64,000 bases of DNA, from assembly GCF_000833575.1 (NCBI RefSeq), contig NZ_CP010827.1, positions 2,455,465-2,519,464 of the forward strand, read 5' to 3'. The stretch comes from Corynebacterium singulare. Lineage in GTDB: Bacteria > Actinomycetota > Actinomycetes > Mycobacteriales > Mycobacteriaceae. The position numbers and the translations under genes are program-made. The number at the start of each line of letters is the position of its first letter. The stretch's first letter is position 1. Below are positions 1-9,473 of this stretch, one piece after another. A model generated the notes under the pieces. That model did not search any database and was not told the origin of the DNA. It saw nothing but the letters and a program-made list of their open reading frames with translations.

Positions 1-1
1 C

Positions 2-1492
2 CGCAAGAAAATCAAGGACGGTCAGCGCTGGTCCGGTTCGCCCGCTCAGAAGGTGGGCCGCTCCAAGCACCGCTTCCCATCCCATGCTCCGAAGCGCCGC
101 CCGTGGTGGGTCGCCATCTATGGTGCGACCTCCATCCTGCTGGCCCTGCAGCCCATCGTGGCGCTGGCGGTGGGCGCGGCCGTGGTCGTAGGCCTCATTG
201 CTCTGACGGATGGCTCTGCCTTCATCGGCTCCCTGTTCTTCGCGCCAGTGGGCGCCTTGGCGGCATTCTTGACATTCATGGTGCAGACCTGGCTCGGTGT
301 CCGCGTGCTCTCGCTTGGTCTCACGCCGGGCGTGGCACCGGTGCGCTCAGCCAAGGGCTGGCGTCTGTGGGCGGTGGAGCGCCTCATGGATGAGGCCCGC
401 ACCCAGCTCTTCCCGCTGTACGCCTCCCAGCTCACCCCGACCTGGCTGCGCTCACTGGGCGCCACCATTGGCAGAGACGTGGAGATTTCCACTGCCGTAA
501 TGGTGCCTAAGCTCACCGAAGTCAAGGACGGCGCGTTCTTGGCGGATGACACCATGATTGGTGGCTACGAGCTCGGCGGTGGCTGGATGCTGACCGGTGA
601 GACCAAGGTGGGCAAGCGCTCCTTCGTGGGTAACTCCGGTATCACTGGCCCGGGCCGCAAGCTGTCGAAGAACTCGCTGGTGGCCGTGCTCTCCTCCACG
701 CCGAAGAAGACCAAGTCTGGCGCAAACTGGTGGGGTTCCCCGCCAGAGCGTATGCGCCGCGTGGAGGCCCACGTCGACGGCGTGGAGGGCGAGTCCCTCA
801 CCTACAACCCGGGCTTCAAGGTCAAGGCTGCGCGTGGCGCGATTGAAACCATGCGTCTGCTGGCACCGATGACGTCAGCCATGCTGCTGGCTGGCACAAT
901 GGCTGCGCTCTACGCCCTGGCTAGCACCTTTGGTATCGCGCTCGCCTGGGCTCTCGGCGGACTCATCCTCATGGTGGCCGGTGCCATCGCGATGACGGTG
1001 ACCGTGGCCGTGAAGTGGATCTGCGTCGGCACGCAGACCCCGGGTGACCACCCCCTCTGGTCGGCGTTTGTGTGGCTCAACGAGCTGCAGGACACCTTCG
1101 TTGAGGCCGTCGCTGCCCCGTGGTTCTTCACCCACACCTACGGTGCCGGTGAAATCAACCAGGGCCTGCGCGCACTCGGCGTCAAGATTGGCCACGGCGC
1201 GTGGATTGACTCCTACTGGTTCCCCGAGACGGATCTGTGCTCCGTCGGTGCTGGTGCCTCCGTAGGCCCGGGCACCGTGGTGCAGACCCACCTGTTCCAA
1301 GACCGCGTCATGAGCCTGGACACCGTGACTATCGACGCCGGCGCCACCCTCGCCGCGCACTCTGTCGCGCTGCCGGCCTCCGTCATCGGCTCCACCGCCA
1401 CGGTGGGCCCGGGCTCCCTCGTCATGCGCGGCGACCAAGTCCCGCGCAATTCCGAGTGGCAAGGCAACCCGATTGAGCCATGGAAGAAGTAG
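2..1492 (+). CDS. Pls/PosA-family NRPS-like protein, C-terminal part (5' end outside window)
   Basis: The frame is open to the left edge, so this is the last 496 residues of a longer gene. The visible part has two hydrophobic segments (about residues 35-100), a first left-handed beta-helix with hexapeptide repeats (about 150-240), another long hydrophobic stretch (about 285-345) and a second hexapeptide beta-helix near the C-terminus. This membrane plus double beta-helix layout is the C-terminal region of Pls/PosA-type NRPS-like proteins, in which an adenylation and a carrier domain precede a membrane-bound acyltransferase-like part. In Streptomyces, Pls makes epsilon-poly-lysine. Many corynebacteria carry a homologue whose product I do not know, so the substrate is left open. 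An unrelated membrane acyltransferase is less likely because of the paired beta-helices. It ends 7 bp before the convergent phosphoesterase gene. Confidence 0.75.
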   Translation, partial: RKKIKDGQRWSGSPAQKVGRSKHRFPSHAPKRRPWWVAIYGATSILLALQPIVALAVGAAVVVGLIALTDGSAFIGSLFFAPVGALAAFLTFMVQTWLGVRVLSLGLTPGVAPVRSAKGWRLWAVERLMDEARTQLFPLYASQLTPTWLRSLGATIGRDVEISTAVMVPKLTEVKDGAFLADDTMIGGYELGGGWMLTGETKVGKRSFVGNSGITGPGRKLSKNSLVAVLSSTPKKTKSGANWWGSPPERMRRVEAHVDGVEGESLTYNPGFKVKAARGAIETMRLLAPMTSAMLLAGTMAALYALASTFGIALAWALGGLILMVAGAIAMTVTVAVKWICVGTQTPGDHPLWSAFVWLNELQDTFVEAVAAPWFFTHTYGAGEINQGLRALGVKIGHGAWIDSYWFPETDLCSVGAGASVGPGTVVQTHLFQDRVMSLDTVTIDAGATLAAHSVALPASVIGSTATVGPGSLVMRGDQVPRNSEWQGNPIEPWKK

Positions 1493-1499
1493 GGACTAA

Positions 1500-3158
1500 T
1501 TAACGGGCAAAGTCAACGACATCAATAATCTCGTTGGCTTTGAAATCCCAGGCCTCCACGCGGACGCGGTCAGAGAACACCTTGACCCGCAGTCCGCTGG
1601 AGGCCTCTTCCTTTTCCTTGACAACCTTTTCGTCATGATCGCCATCCGGCAGGTACTCATTGAGAATTGCGCCAGTGTTTACCACGGGGAATCCGGTGCG
1701 CCCGGCCTCGCCAGTGCCGTCGTAACGGCGCACACCCCACCAGTTATTCTGCCGAAGGGAAGAATGACTGTGGCTGCTAAACCACACAATGTTGGTGTAC
1801 TTATTCACTACATTGGACAGGGCTTCAAGGTCCTCAAAGTCGTTCTGATACCAGGCCGAATGGGACATGGACACGGTCTGCGGCAGCAGAGGGTGGCTAA
1901 ATACCAACGCCGGAGTTCCCTTTTCATCCCAATAGTTCAAACGCTCATCGAGCCAGTCCAATTGTTCCTTGCTCAGTCTCTGGAACGGTTCCTTTCCGCC
2001 ACGGTCAATGTCGGAATAGTATTCCGTATTGACAGAGATGAGCGGCACACCGTCGACCACAATCTCATTCCATGGTTTGTCCTGGCCTGCGTAGGTGAGG
2101 AAGCGCTTCAGATAAGTCTCTGAGCCTTCAGGACCGTACATCTCGTGGTTGCCGATAGTCCACAGCTGCGTTCCCGCAGCATGAGGTGCGTCCTTCTGTG
2201 CCTGCAAGAACGTGTCCCACTGCCCTTGGGAACCATCATCCACAATGTCACCATTGAGGACCAACGCACCGGCTGTGTCGTCCATTGCGTTGAGCAGCCC
2301 AATTGCTTCTTTATAGTCTTCGGGGTCGCCTTGGACATCGGATAATACATCGACAATGGCCTGTGGCTTGCCAGTAACCTCTGGCAGACGTTTGACAACG
2401 CCTACATTATCGACAGCCCACCACCAGTCATCGTTGCCGTTGGCGTAAGTGAACGTGACTTGCATGGACTGCGCGCCTACGGGAACCTCAATAGGCAGCG
2501 ACTCATGTTTGGAGAAGACATCGCGATCAAACGTGGCAAGAGTCTGCGCTGCGGCCCCGTCAAAGGAGACCTGCACCATAGCGTTTTGGCCTTCTTTTCC
2601 TTGGCGGTAATGATGATCAAACTCGAGGTTGATGTCACCTTGGCCCGCCACAGGAATGCTCGGGGACGTCAACTGTGCGGTCATGGCATCGGTGTCATTG
2701 AGGCGCTGCTGCTTGCTGTCAATAATGACTAGATTGTCGTGGGCTTGAGTAAACCAATGACGCATGTCCGTCTGAGCAGCCCACGTCCAGTCTCGGATCG
2801 TTGACGCAGTCCAGCCCTTCCACCGAGCTTCACCAGAGTTTACGCCGTCGACGGAGGAGGACCACCCCTCCGGCATACGGTGCGTAAAGCGGGCGGGATT
2901 CTCCAACTCATCAAAGCTCTCGTGCCAGATGACTCGGTTGCCCGTCGGCGTCAGTGGAGTCTCAGCTTCCTCCACGTCCCCCGGAGCGACATCTTCCGGC
3001 TTCTTGGAATTACTAGAGGAATTCCAGTTAAAGAGTGAGGACGAGAAGCTAGACGAAGAGGACAGCGTGCTAAAGGATGACTGGGCAGACGCTACCGGCG
3101 ATATGGTACACAGACCCACGACGGCGAGCGCAGCAGGTGCAAGAAGGTGATATTTCAT
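1500..3158 (-). CDS. Secreted calcineurin-like metallophosphoesterase
   Basis: The protein has 552 residues counting from the ATG at 3158. That start gives a clean signal peptide (MKYHLLAPAALAVVGL, then VASAQ) and is preferred to an upstream TTG at 3185. A Ser/Asn-rich linker and a jelly-roll-like N-terminal region follow. The metallophosphoesterase domain shows LSDVQG near residue 275, LNGDIVDD near 299, GNHE near 335, FSHPLL near 425 and SSHSHSS near 460. These are the metal-ligand motifs of calcineurin-like enzymes, with Gln where many family members have His in the first motif. It probably hydrolyses a phosphoester outside the membrane; the substrate is not evident. No LPxTG or C-terminal membrane segment is seen. 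Confidence 0.82.
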   Translation of the reverse strand: MKYHLLAPAALAVVGLCTISPVASAQSSFSTLSSSSSFSSSLFNWNSSSNSKKPEDVAPGDVEEAETPLTPTGNRVIWHESFDELENPARFTHRMPEGWSSSVDGVNSGEARWKGWTASTIRDWTWAAQTDMRHWFTQAHDNLVIIDSKQQRLNDTDAMTAQLTSPSIPVAGQGDINLEFDHHYRQGKEGQNAMVQVSFDGAAAQTLATFDRDVFSKHESLPIEVPVGAQSMQVTFTYANGNDDWWWAVDNVGVVKRLPEVTGKPQAIVDVLSDVQGDPEDYKEAIGLLNAMDDTAGALVLNGDIVDDGSQGQWDTFLQAQKDAPHAAGTQLWTIGNHEMYGPEGSETYLKRFLTYAGQDKPWNEIVVDGVPLISVNTEYYSDIDRGGKEPFQRLSKEQLDWLDERLNYWDEKGTPALVFSHPLLPQTVSMSHSAWYQNDFEDLEALSNVVNKYTNIVWFSSHSHSSLRQNNWWGVRRYDGTGEAGRTGFPVVNTGAILNEYLPDGDHDEKVVKEKEEASSGLRVKVFSDRVRVEAWDFKANEIIDVVDFAR

Positions 3159-3259
3159 AATGAAATGGATATCCTGCCTGAGCAACGGCAGGGTAACACT
3201 GACATGAACTTTTTGGGCCTTTTCTTACACCCACTCATTTCTCTGCCGAGAACTGCACA

Positions 3260-3293
3260 GAGGCGGCAGGGATTCCCTGCCGCCTCCTTTTTT
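3260..3293 (+). terminator. Strong GC hairpin followed by T-run on the + strand
   Basis: A 12-bp perfect stem (GAGGCGGCAGGG / CCCTGCCGCCTC) encloses a 3-nt loop and is followed by seven T on the + strand. Both flanking genes are read on the - strand, so the hairpin can end ppk2 transcripts only without a downstream U-tract. In the + orientation it has the full intrinsic-terminator form. Confidence 0.6.
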
Positions 3294-3331
3294 CTGCCTG
3301 AATTGCTGAAAAGGCGCACTAGGCGTGGTGA

Positions 3332-4231
3332 TTAATCACCAATCTGCTCACGACCGCGCTTCACAATCTTCTCATCGACCTGGCCTACGAGCTCGTGGTC
3401 TTTGTTCGTGTACTCGAACTTGGACAGTACGTAGCGCATGGCGTTGATGCGGGCACGCTTCTTGTCATTCGACTTGATGGTGATCCACGGGGACTCATCG
3501 GTATCCGTGTAGCGGAACTGCTCTTCCTTCGCGCGGGTGTAGTCATCCCACTTATCCAGGGAGGCCAAGTCCATCGGGGACAGCTTCCACTGGCGGACTG
3601 GGTCGATCTGGCGGATAGCGAAGCGGGTGCGCTGCTCCTTGCGGGTCACGGAGAACCACAGCTTAGTCAGGGAGATGCCTGAGCCCAAGAGCATGTTCTC
3701 CAGCATCGGAACCTCACGGAGGAACTCTGCATGCTGGGACTCGGTGCAGAAGCCCATGACGCGCTCAACACCGGAGCGGTTGTACCAGGAGCGGTCGAAG
3801 AAGACGATCTCGCCGCCGGACGGGAAGTGCTCGATGTAGCGCTGGAAGTACCAGGAGGTGGACTCACGCGGAGAGGGCTTTTCCAGCGCCACGGTGCGGG
3901 CACCACGCGGGTTGAGGTGCTCGTTGAAGCGCTTAATGGTGCCGCCCTTGCCGGCAGCGTCACGACCCTCGAAGATGATGATGTGGCGCTGGCCGGTTTC
4001 TTTGGTCCAGTTCTGCCACTTCAGCAGCTCAATCTGCAGAGCGCGCTTAATGCTTTCGTACTCGTCGCGCGTCATGCGTTCTTCATATGGGTAGTTCTCG
4101 CGCCAGGTCTCGACTGGCGAGCCATCCGGCATGATCAGCGCAGGGTCATCTTCATCGGAGTCGTCGACGACGTAGCCGTCGGTCTGTGCAAGGTCGATCT
4201 CGGGGAGTTCGTCGTCTTTAATGTCAGCCAT
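3332..4231 (-). CDS. ppk2: Polyphosphate kinase 2 (PPK2 family)
   Basis: The protein has 299 residues from the ATG at 4231 (MADIKDDELPEID). A longer frame reaching 4345 adds a non-conserved N-terminus and is not preferred. PPK2 signatures are clear: the P-loop-like FEGRDAAGKGGTIKRF near residue 90, the lid/Walker B segment FFDRSWYNRSGVERV near 145, and KLWFSVTRKEQ plus the RQWKLSPMD region further on. PPK2 enzymes transfer phosphate between polyphosphate and nucleoside diphosphates or monophosphates. The length and the position next to porA match PPK2B of C. glutamicum, which favours NDP phosphorylation from polyP. No strong Shine-Dalgarno sequence precedes the start. The 362 bp upstream hold an inverted repeat and the porA terminator. 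Confidence 0.92.
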   Translation of the reverse strand: MADIKDDELPEIDLAQTDGYVVDDSDEDDPALIMPDGSPVETWRENYPYEERMTRDEYESIKRALQIELLKWQNWTKETGQRHIIIFEGRDAAGKGGTIKRFNEHLNPRGARTVALEKPSPRESTSWYFQRYIEHFPSGGEIVFFDRSWYNRSGVERVMGFCTESQHAEFLREVPMLENMLLGSGISLTKLWFSVTRKEQRTRFAIRQIDPVRQWKLSPMDLASLDKWDDYTRAKEEQFRYTDTDESPWITIKSNDKKRARINAMRYVLSKFEYTNKDHELVGQVDEKIVKRGREQIGD

Positions 4232-4421
4232 GTCAGTAATTCTATCTATGAACCAGACATCTGGCTGAGTAAACCTTGCCCCAGCGGCCCCATTTACCCC
4301 CACTCTCGAAACAACGGCGGCATCACCACACGTAACCCGCCACAACTACTGCGCTTCTTCCACATGGTGGCCCGAAGATCCATGGACTCTAATGACCGGT
4401 CCGTACCTGCCACTAACGCCG

Positions 4422-4489
4422 CGGTACGTTTTCGCAAACAAGTCCCGAAATTCTGGTGTTTACGCTGCCATATTTGCGAAAACGTACCG
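4422..4489. repeat. 17-bp perfect inverted repeat upstream of ppk2
   Basis: CGGTACGTTTTCGCAAA at 4422-4438 is mirrored exactly by TTTGCGAAAACGTACCG at 4473-4489, with a 34-bp spacer. It lies in the non-coding 4232-4593 interval between ppk2 and porA, where no other gene is visible. The arms could pair as a large stem-loop or be two oppositely oriented binding sites for one regulator. Confidence 0.8.
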
Positions 4490-4527
4490 TATAGCCAACT
4501 AGAGCCCGCATCCCTCAGAGAAAACAT

Positions 4528-4562
4528 GAAAACCCCGCTCGCCTTAACAGGCAGCGGGGTTT
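4528..4562 (-). terminator. porA intrinsic terminator
   Basis: On the - strand AAACCCCGCT pairs with AGCGGGGTTT around a loop that itself holds a CCT/AGG helix, and the 3' arm ends in four T. It starts about 30 bp downstream of the porA stop. Confidence 0.8.
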
Positions 4563-4593
4563 AACGCTTAGTTCTGCGTGAACAGCGTGCTGC

Positions 4594-4698
4594 TTAGAGC
4601 AGGCCGATCAGCTTGGAAGCGCCCTTGGCAGCGTCACCCAGGTTGTACAGAACGGACAGGATGGTGCCGAGGATGCCGGTGGAAGAAAGGGTACCCAT
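4594..4698 (-). CDS. porA: PorA-like mycomembrane channel peptide (34 aa)
   Basis: This 34-residue ORF starts MGTLSSTGILGTILSVLYNL and ends KLIGLL. It begins at an ATG preceded by AAGGAG at good spacing (CCAAGGAGATTTACAATG). It has no signal peptide and forms one amphipathic helix, as expected for corynebacterial channel peptides, which in C. glutamicum are exported, O-mycoloylated and pair as PorA plus PorH in the outer mycolate membrane. It sits 59 bp downstream of porH and is followed by a terminator, so the two probably form one operon. It is shorter than the 45-residue C. glutamicum PorA. The identification rests on context, size and helix pattern more than on sequence identity. Confidence 0.75.
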   Translation of the reverse strand: MGTLSSTGILGTILSVLYNLGDAAKGASKLIGLL

Positions 4699-4757
4699 TG
4701 TAAATCTCCTTGGAAGTAAAAGTGTGTGTTCTCAATGCGCCCGAAGGCACATCAGGC

Positions 4758-4937
4758 TTACTTGGAGGACAGAGCCTCGAGCTTGGAGGTGTCCGGGGCA
4801 AACTCGTAAGAGTCACCCTGCTGAACAGCACCAGTAATGGTGTCGAATGCGCCAGCGAAGCCGCCGAAGAGCTTCTTGATGCCCTCAGCAAAGTCAGCGA
4901 AGTTGCCGAGCTGGTCGCCGATGAAAGAAAGATCCAT
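4758..4937 (-). CDS. porH: PorH-like mycomembrane channel peptide (59 aa)
   Basis: This 59-residue ORF starts MDLSFIGDQLGNFADFAEGI and has AAAAGGAGACCATA directly before its ATG, a strong ribosome-binding site. The MDLS start, the length (57 in C. glutamicum), the acidic character and the lack of a signal peptide fit PorH, the partner of PorA in the cation-selective channel of the outer mycolate membrane. The order groEL2 - porH - porA - ppk2, all on one strand, is the arrangement recalled from C. glutamicum. A leader hairpin and a candidate promoter lie upstream. Confidence 0.82.
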   Translation of the reverse strand: MDLSFIGDQLGNFADFAEGIKKLFGGFAGAFDTITGAVQQGDSYEFAPDTSKLEALSSK

Positions 4938-5060
4938 TATGGTCTCCTTTTGTGAAGTCCGGGTAGAAAGTGCCCGGAGGGGGTTTGCGGTTTGCAGACA
5001 CCCTCAGCGGGCGTCACAAGAAACTATTTTGGCACAGCTCCCCCACATTGCAAGTGGATG
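4938..5060 (-). promoter_or_regulatory. porH leader and candidate promoter
   Basis: Reading leftwards, TTGCAA (5053-5048) and CAAAAT (5031-5026) are 16 bp apart and could serve as -35 and -10. The leader then carries a CCGGG / CCCGG hairpin (4959-4977) just before the Shine-Dalgarno sequence of porH. The rest of the 485-bp gap up to groEL2 (5060-5343) is AT-rich with no recognisable gene. Confidence 0.4.
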
Positions 5061-5343
5061 GCGGTGTTAATTTTTCGGCCAAACTAGACTCCCACACCAG
5101 CATTCAGAAGATGTTATCAATTAACCTAATGTTCACCTTACCTGCAAAAACCCCACTAACTGGGCAAATGCGGAACAGTGGACACACAGATCCAGAATGT
5201 GGCCCGAAATACGTAACACCATCCCGTAACCTTCCGATTGAAAGGTGCGCGCAGAACCTGAAAAATCTGAAAAATTTTCCAGCGCACTCCGGAAAAATAC
5301 CCCCATATAGGGTGGAGAAAAGACACGAAAGTGTCTCAACACA

Positions 5344-5376
5344 GAGAAAGCTCCCCACGGAAAACCGTGAGGAGCA
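5344..5376 (-). terminator. groEL2 intrinsic terminator
   Basis: On the - strand GCTCCTCACGG pairs with CCGTGGGGAGC (one G-U pair) around a TTTT loop and is followed by TTTCTC. It lies about 50 bp past the groEL2 stop and separates it from porH. Confidence 0.8.
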
Positions 5377-5422
5377 TTCTCTTTGATATAGCCATCTGGG
5401 ACACAGCGCCCAGGCATTGGGA

Positions 5423-7108
<1,686 letters not shown>

Positions 7109-7195
7109 TCACGTCGGATCTATGACGGACGCCCGCGACGGCACGGCTGGCGAGTGTTCTCCAGCCCCAACCACATAGATGACTCTGATTTATTT

Positions 7196-7222
7196 CTGGC
7201 ACTTGCCACGTGGAAGTGCTAG
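7196..7222 (-). promoter_or_regulatory. CIRCE operator for HrcA upstream of groEL2
   Basis: Read on the - strand, CTAGCACTT and AAGTGCCAG flank a 9-nt spacer. This matches the CIRCE form TTAGCACTC-N9-GAGTGCTAA with two changes per arm. It lies about 125 bp upstream of the groEL2 start. A further single half-site TGGCACTCT is seen near 7232. Confidence 0.85.
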
Positions 7223-7282
7223 CGACCATTCTGGCACTCTCCCCCACCGACTGCAAGGTTCAACACGAACGCTATAAGCGAA

Positions 7283-7306
7283 CGGGCGGTGCTTGCGCAC
7301 CGCCCG
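7283..7306 (-). terminator. Hairpin after the OPT transporter gene
   Basis: A 10-bp perfect stem CGGGCGGTGC / GCACCGCCCG with a 4-nt loop lies about 75 bp past the OPT stop. No good U-tract follows on either strand, so it may only stabilise the 3' end. Confidence 0.45.
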
Positions 7307-7379
7307 CGACTACCTCCGCCGAACAACCGGCATGGGTATGTGAGTAGGTATGTGAGTTAAGGGAATAGAAGAGGTTGCC

Positions 7380-9359
7380 TTACTTCTCCGCAACTGCCTT
7401 CTTCGAGGTCCACTTGTAGGACACCGTGATAGCGGCGATGAAGAGCACGACGCCGATCACCTTGGCAGAGGTTCCGCCCTCAAAGATTTCCAGCGGGGAC
7501 TCGCCGCCAGAGGCCGCGATGATGGCCGCGTTGACCACGCCAAAGAGGGACTCACCCACGATGAGGCCGGTGGCCAGCAGCGTGCCCATGCGCTTGACAA
7601 AGTGCGGGTTGGACTGGCGGGCCGACCAGCGGTTGTACACGTAGCCCAGGATGGCACCAATAGGCACCACGATGGTGATGGCGGCCGGCAGGTACATGCC
7701 CATGCCCACGGCCAGCGGGGACAGGGAGTACTTGTCCGTGAACTTGCGCAGGCACTCATCGATCACGATGATGACGGCGCCAATCGCCGCGCCTAGGCCG
7801 ATGAGGTCCCACGGCAGAGAGCTATCGAAGATGCCGGAGGCCACCGAGGACATGAGCGCTGCCTGCGGGGCGGCCAGGGCATCCTCGCCGGCGCCCTCCA
7901 TGCCCTGGAAGCCGAAGCCGGTGAGCATGACCTGCAGGATCGGCGGGATAACCAGGGAACCGAAGATGACGCCAATGATGAGCGCGACCTGCTGCTTCCA
8001 GGGCGTAGCCCCGACCAGCTGGCCGGTCTTGAGGTCCTGGAGGTTGTCGTTAGAGATGGTGGCGATGCCGAAAACAATCGCCGCGGTAAACAGCGTGTAG
8101 GCCACGAGGGACAGCGGCTCGGCGTCGGTGCCGCGAGTCACCAGCGCGATGATGAGCGCGGCGACGATGACGGCGATAATGCCAATGGAGGAAATCGGCG
8201 AGTTCGACGCACCGATAAGGCCCGCCATGTAGCCGCACACCGAGGCGATGACGAGCCCCACCAGCAGCGTAAAGAGTACAGACACGGTAATGAGCACCGC
8301 CATGTGCTCGTGAATATCGGTGCCGCGCACGAAGTTCCACAGCAGCAGGCCGATGGGGATCATGAGGGCAACGATGGTGCCAATGACGTAGGGCGCCGGA
8401 ATGTCGCGCTCCTCCACGTCCACCTGCTGGCCGCTCTTGCGGTGGCGGGAGGAGGCGAAGGACTCCGCCATGCCCTTCGCAATCGGACCGGCAATCTTGA
8501 TGAGCGTCCACACGGCCGCGATGGCCATGGTGCCCACGCCGATGAAGCGGATGCGGCCGGAGAACACGCTATCCACGGTGTCCATGAGGGTGGCCGGATC
8601 TCCCAGAGCCTCACCGCCGGTGAGGATGGGCAGCAGAATCAGGTAGGAGATGACCACGCCGACGAGCATGGCGATACCCACCGCCAAGCCCACCAGGTGG
8701 CCCACGCCAATGAGCGCCAGGGACAGCGAGGAGCCCAGGGTGGTGGCACCGGAGCCGAGCTTGAAGTACGCCGCGACTTCCGACGCCGCCGCCTTCATCG
8801 CTCCCAGCAGCGCCATCACTGCAGACAGGATGCCGCCGAAGACGATGACGTGCAGGCCCTTGGCGTTTTCCTCGTGAGCAACATCGCCCTCCACACCGGA
8901 GCTATCGCCCACCTTGAGGACCTCGGCCGCGGCCACGCCCTCCGGGTACGGCAGGTCGGAGCCAGTCACCAGGGCGCGGCGCAGCGGGATGGAGTACATC
9001 ACGCCCAGCACACCGCCGATGGCGCACACCGCCGCGGTATCGACGAAGGAGAATCCCTGCCAGTAGCCCACCATCACCAGGCCCGGAAGCACGAAGATAA
9101 TGGCGGACAGGGTGCCGGCGGCCGACGCGATGGTCTGCACAATGTTGTTTTCCTTGACATTGTGACCGGCAAAGCGGCGCAGCACGGCCATGGAGATCAC
9201 CGCGGCCGGGATGGAGGTGGCAAACGTCAGGCCCACCTTGAGGCCCAGATAGACGTTGGCCGCGGTAAAAATCAGCGTGATGAGTCCACCGATGATGATG
9301 CCGCGCAGCGTGAGCTCGCGGAGCGTGGACTGGGAACCTTCGGCGGTGGTAGTCGCCAT
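7380..9359 (-). CDS. OPT-family oligopeptide transporter
   Basis: This 659-residue polytopic membrane protein has about 14-16 hydrophobic segments and no signal peptide. After the first helix it shows NVYLGLKVGLTFATSIPAAV, then VQTIASAAGT and SDLPYPEGVAAAEVLK, all typical of the OPT superfamily that imports oligopeptides, peptide-like siderophores or metal chelates by proton coupling. The length fits bacterial members. The ATG is preceded by AGAAAGGA at good spacing. It is transcribed away from an M20 dipeptidase gene across a 114-bp gap, so a peptide-import then hydrolysis pairing is attractive, though that is inference. Confidence 0.9.
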   Translation of the reverse strand: MATTTAEGSQSTLRELTLRGIIIGGLITLIFTAANVYLGLKVGLTFATSIPAAVISMAVLRRFAGHNVKENNIVQTIASAAGTLSAIIFVLPGLVMVGYWQGFSFVDTAAVCAIGGVLGVMYSIPLRRALVTGSDLPYPEGVAAAEVLKVGDSSGVEGDVAHEENAKGLHVIVFGGILSAVMALLGAMKAAASEVAAYFKLGSGATTLGSSLSLALIGVGHLVGLAVGIAMLVGVVISYLILLPILTGGEALGDPATLMDTVDSVFSGRIRFIGVGTMAIAAVWTLIKIAGPIAKGMAESFASSRHRKSGQQVDVEERDIPAPYVIGTIVALMIPIGLLLWNFVRGTDIHEHMAVLITVSVLFTLLVGLVIASVCGYMAGLIGASNSPISSIGIIAVIVAALIIALVTRGTDAEPLSLVAYTLFTAAIVFGIATISNDNLQDLKTGQLVGATPWKQQVALIIGVIFGSLVIPPILQVMLTGFGFQGMEGAGEDALAAPQAALMSSVASGIFDSSLPWDLIGLGAAIGAVIIVIDECLRKFTDKYSLSPLAVGMGMYLPAAITIVVPIGAILGYVYNRWSARQSNPHFVKRMGTLLATGLIVGESLFGVVNAAIIAASGGESPLEIFEGGTSAKVIGVVLFIAAITVSYKWTSKKAVAEK

Positions 9360-9473
9360 GTCAGGTCCTTTCTAATGCAATATGGAGTGAACCTTAGAAA
9401 GTCTAGTATGCCGCGGCCGCTACACCTAGCCAGTAGGCCCGGCGCCCAGCCCGCACAGGGTACGTTGGAAGCC

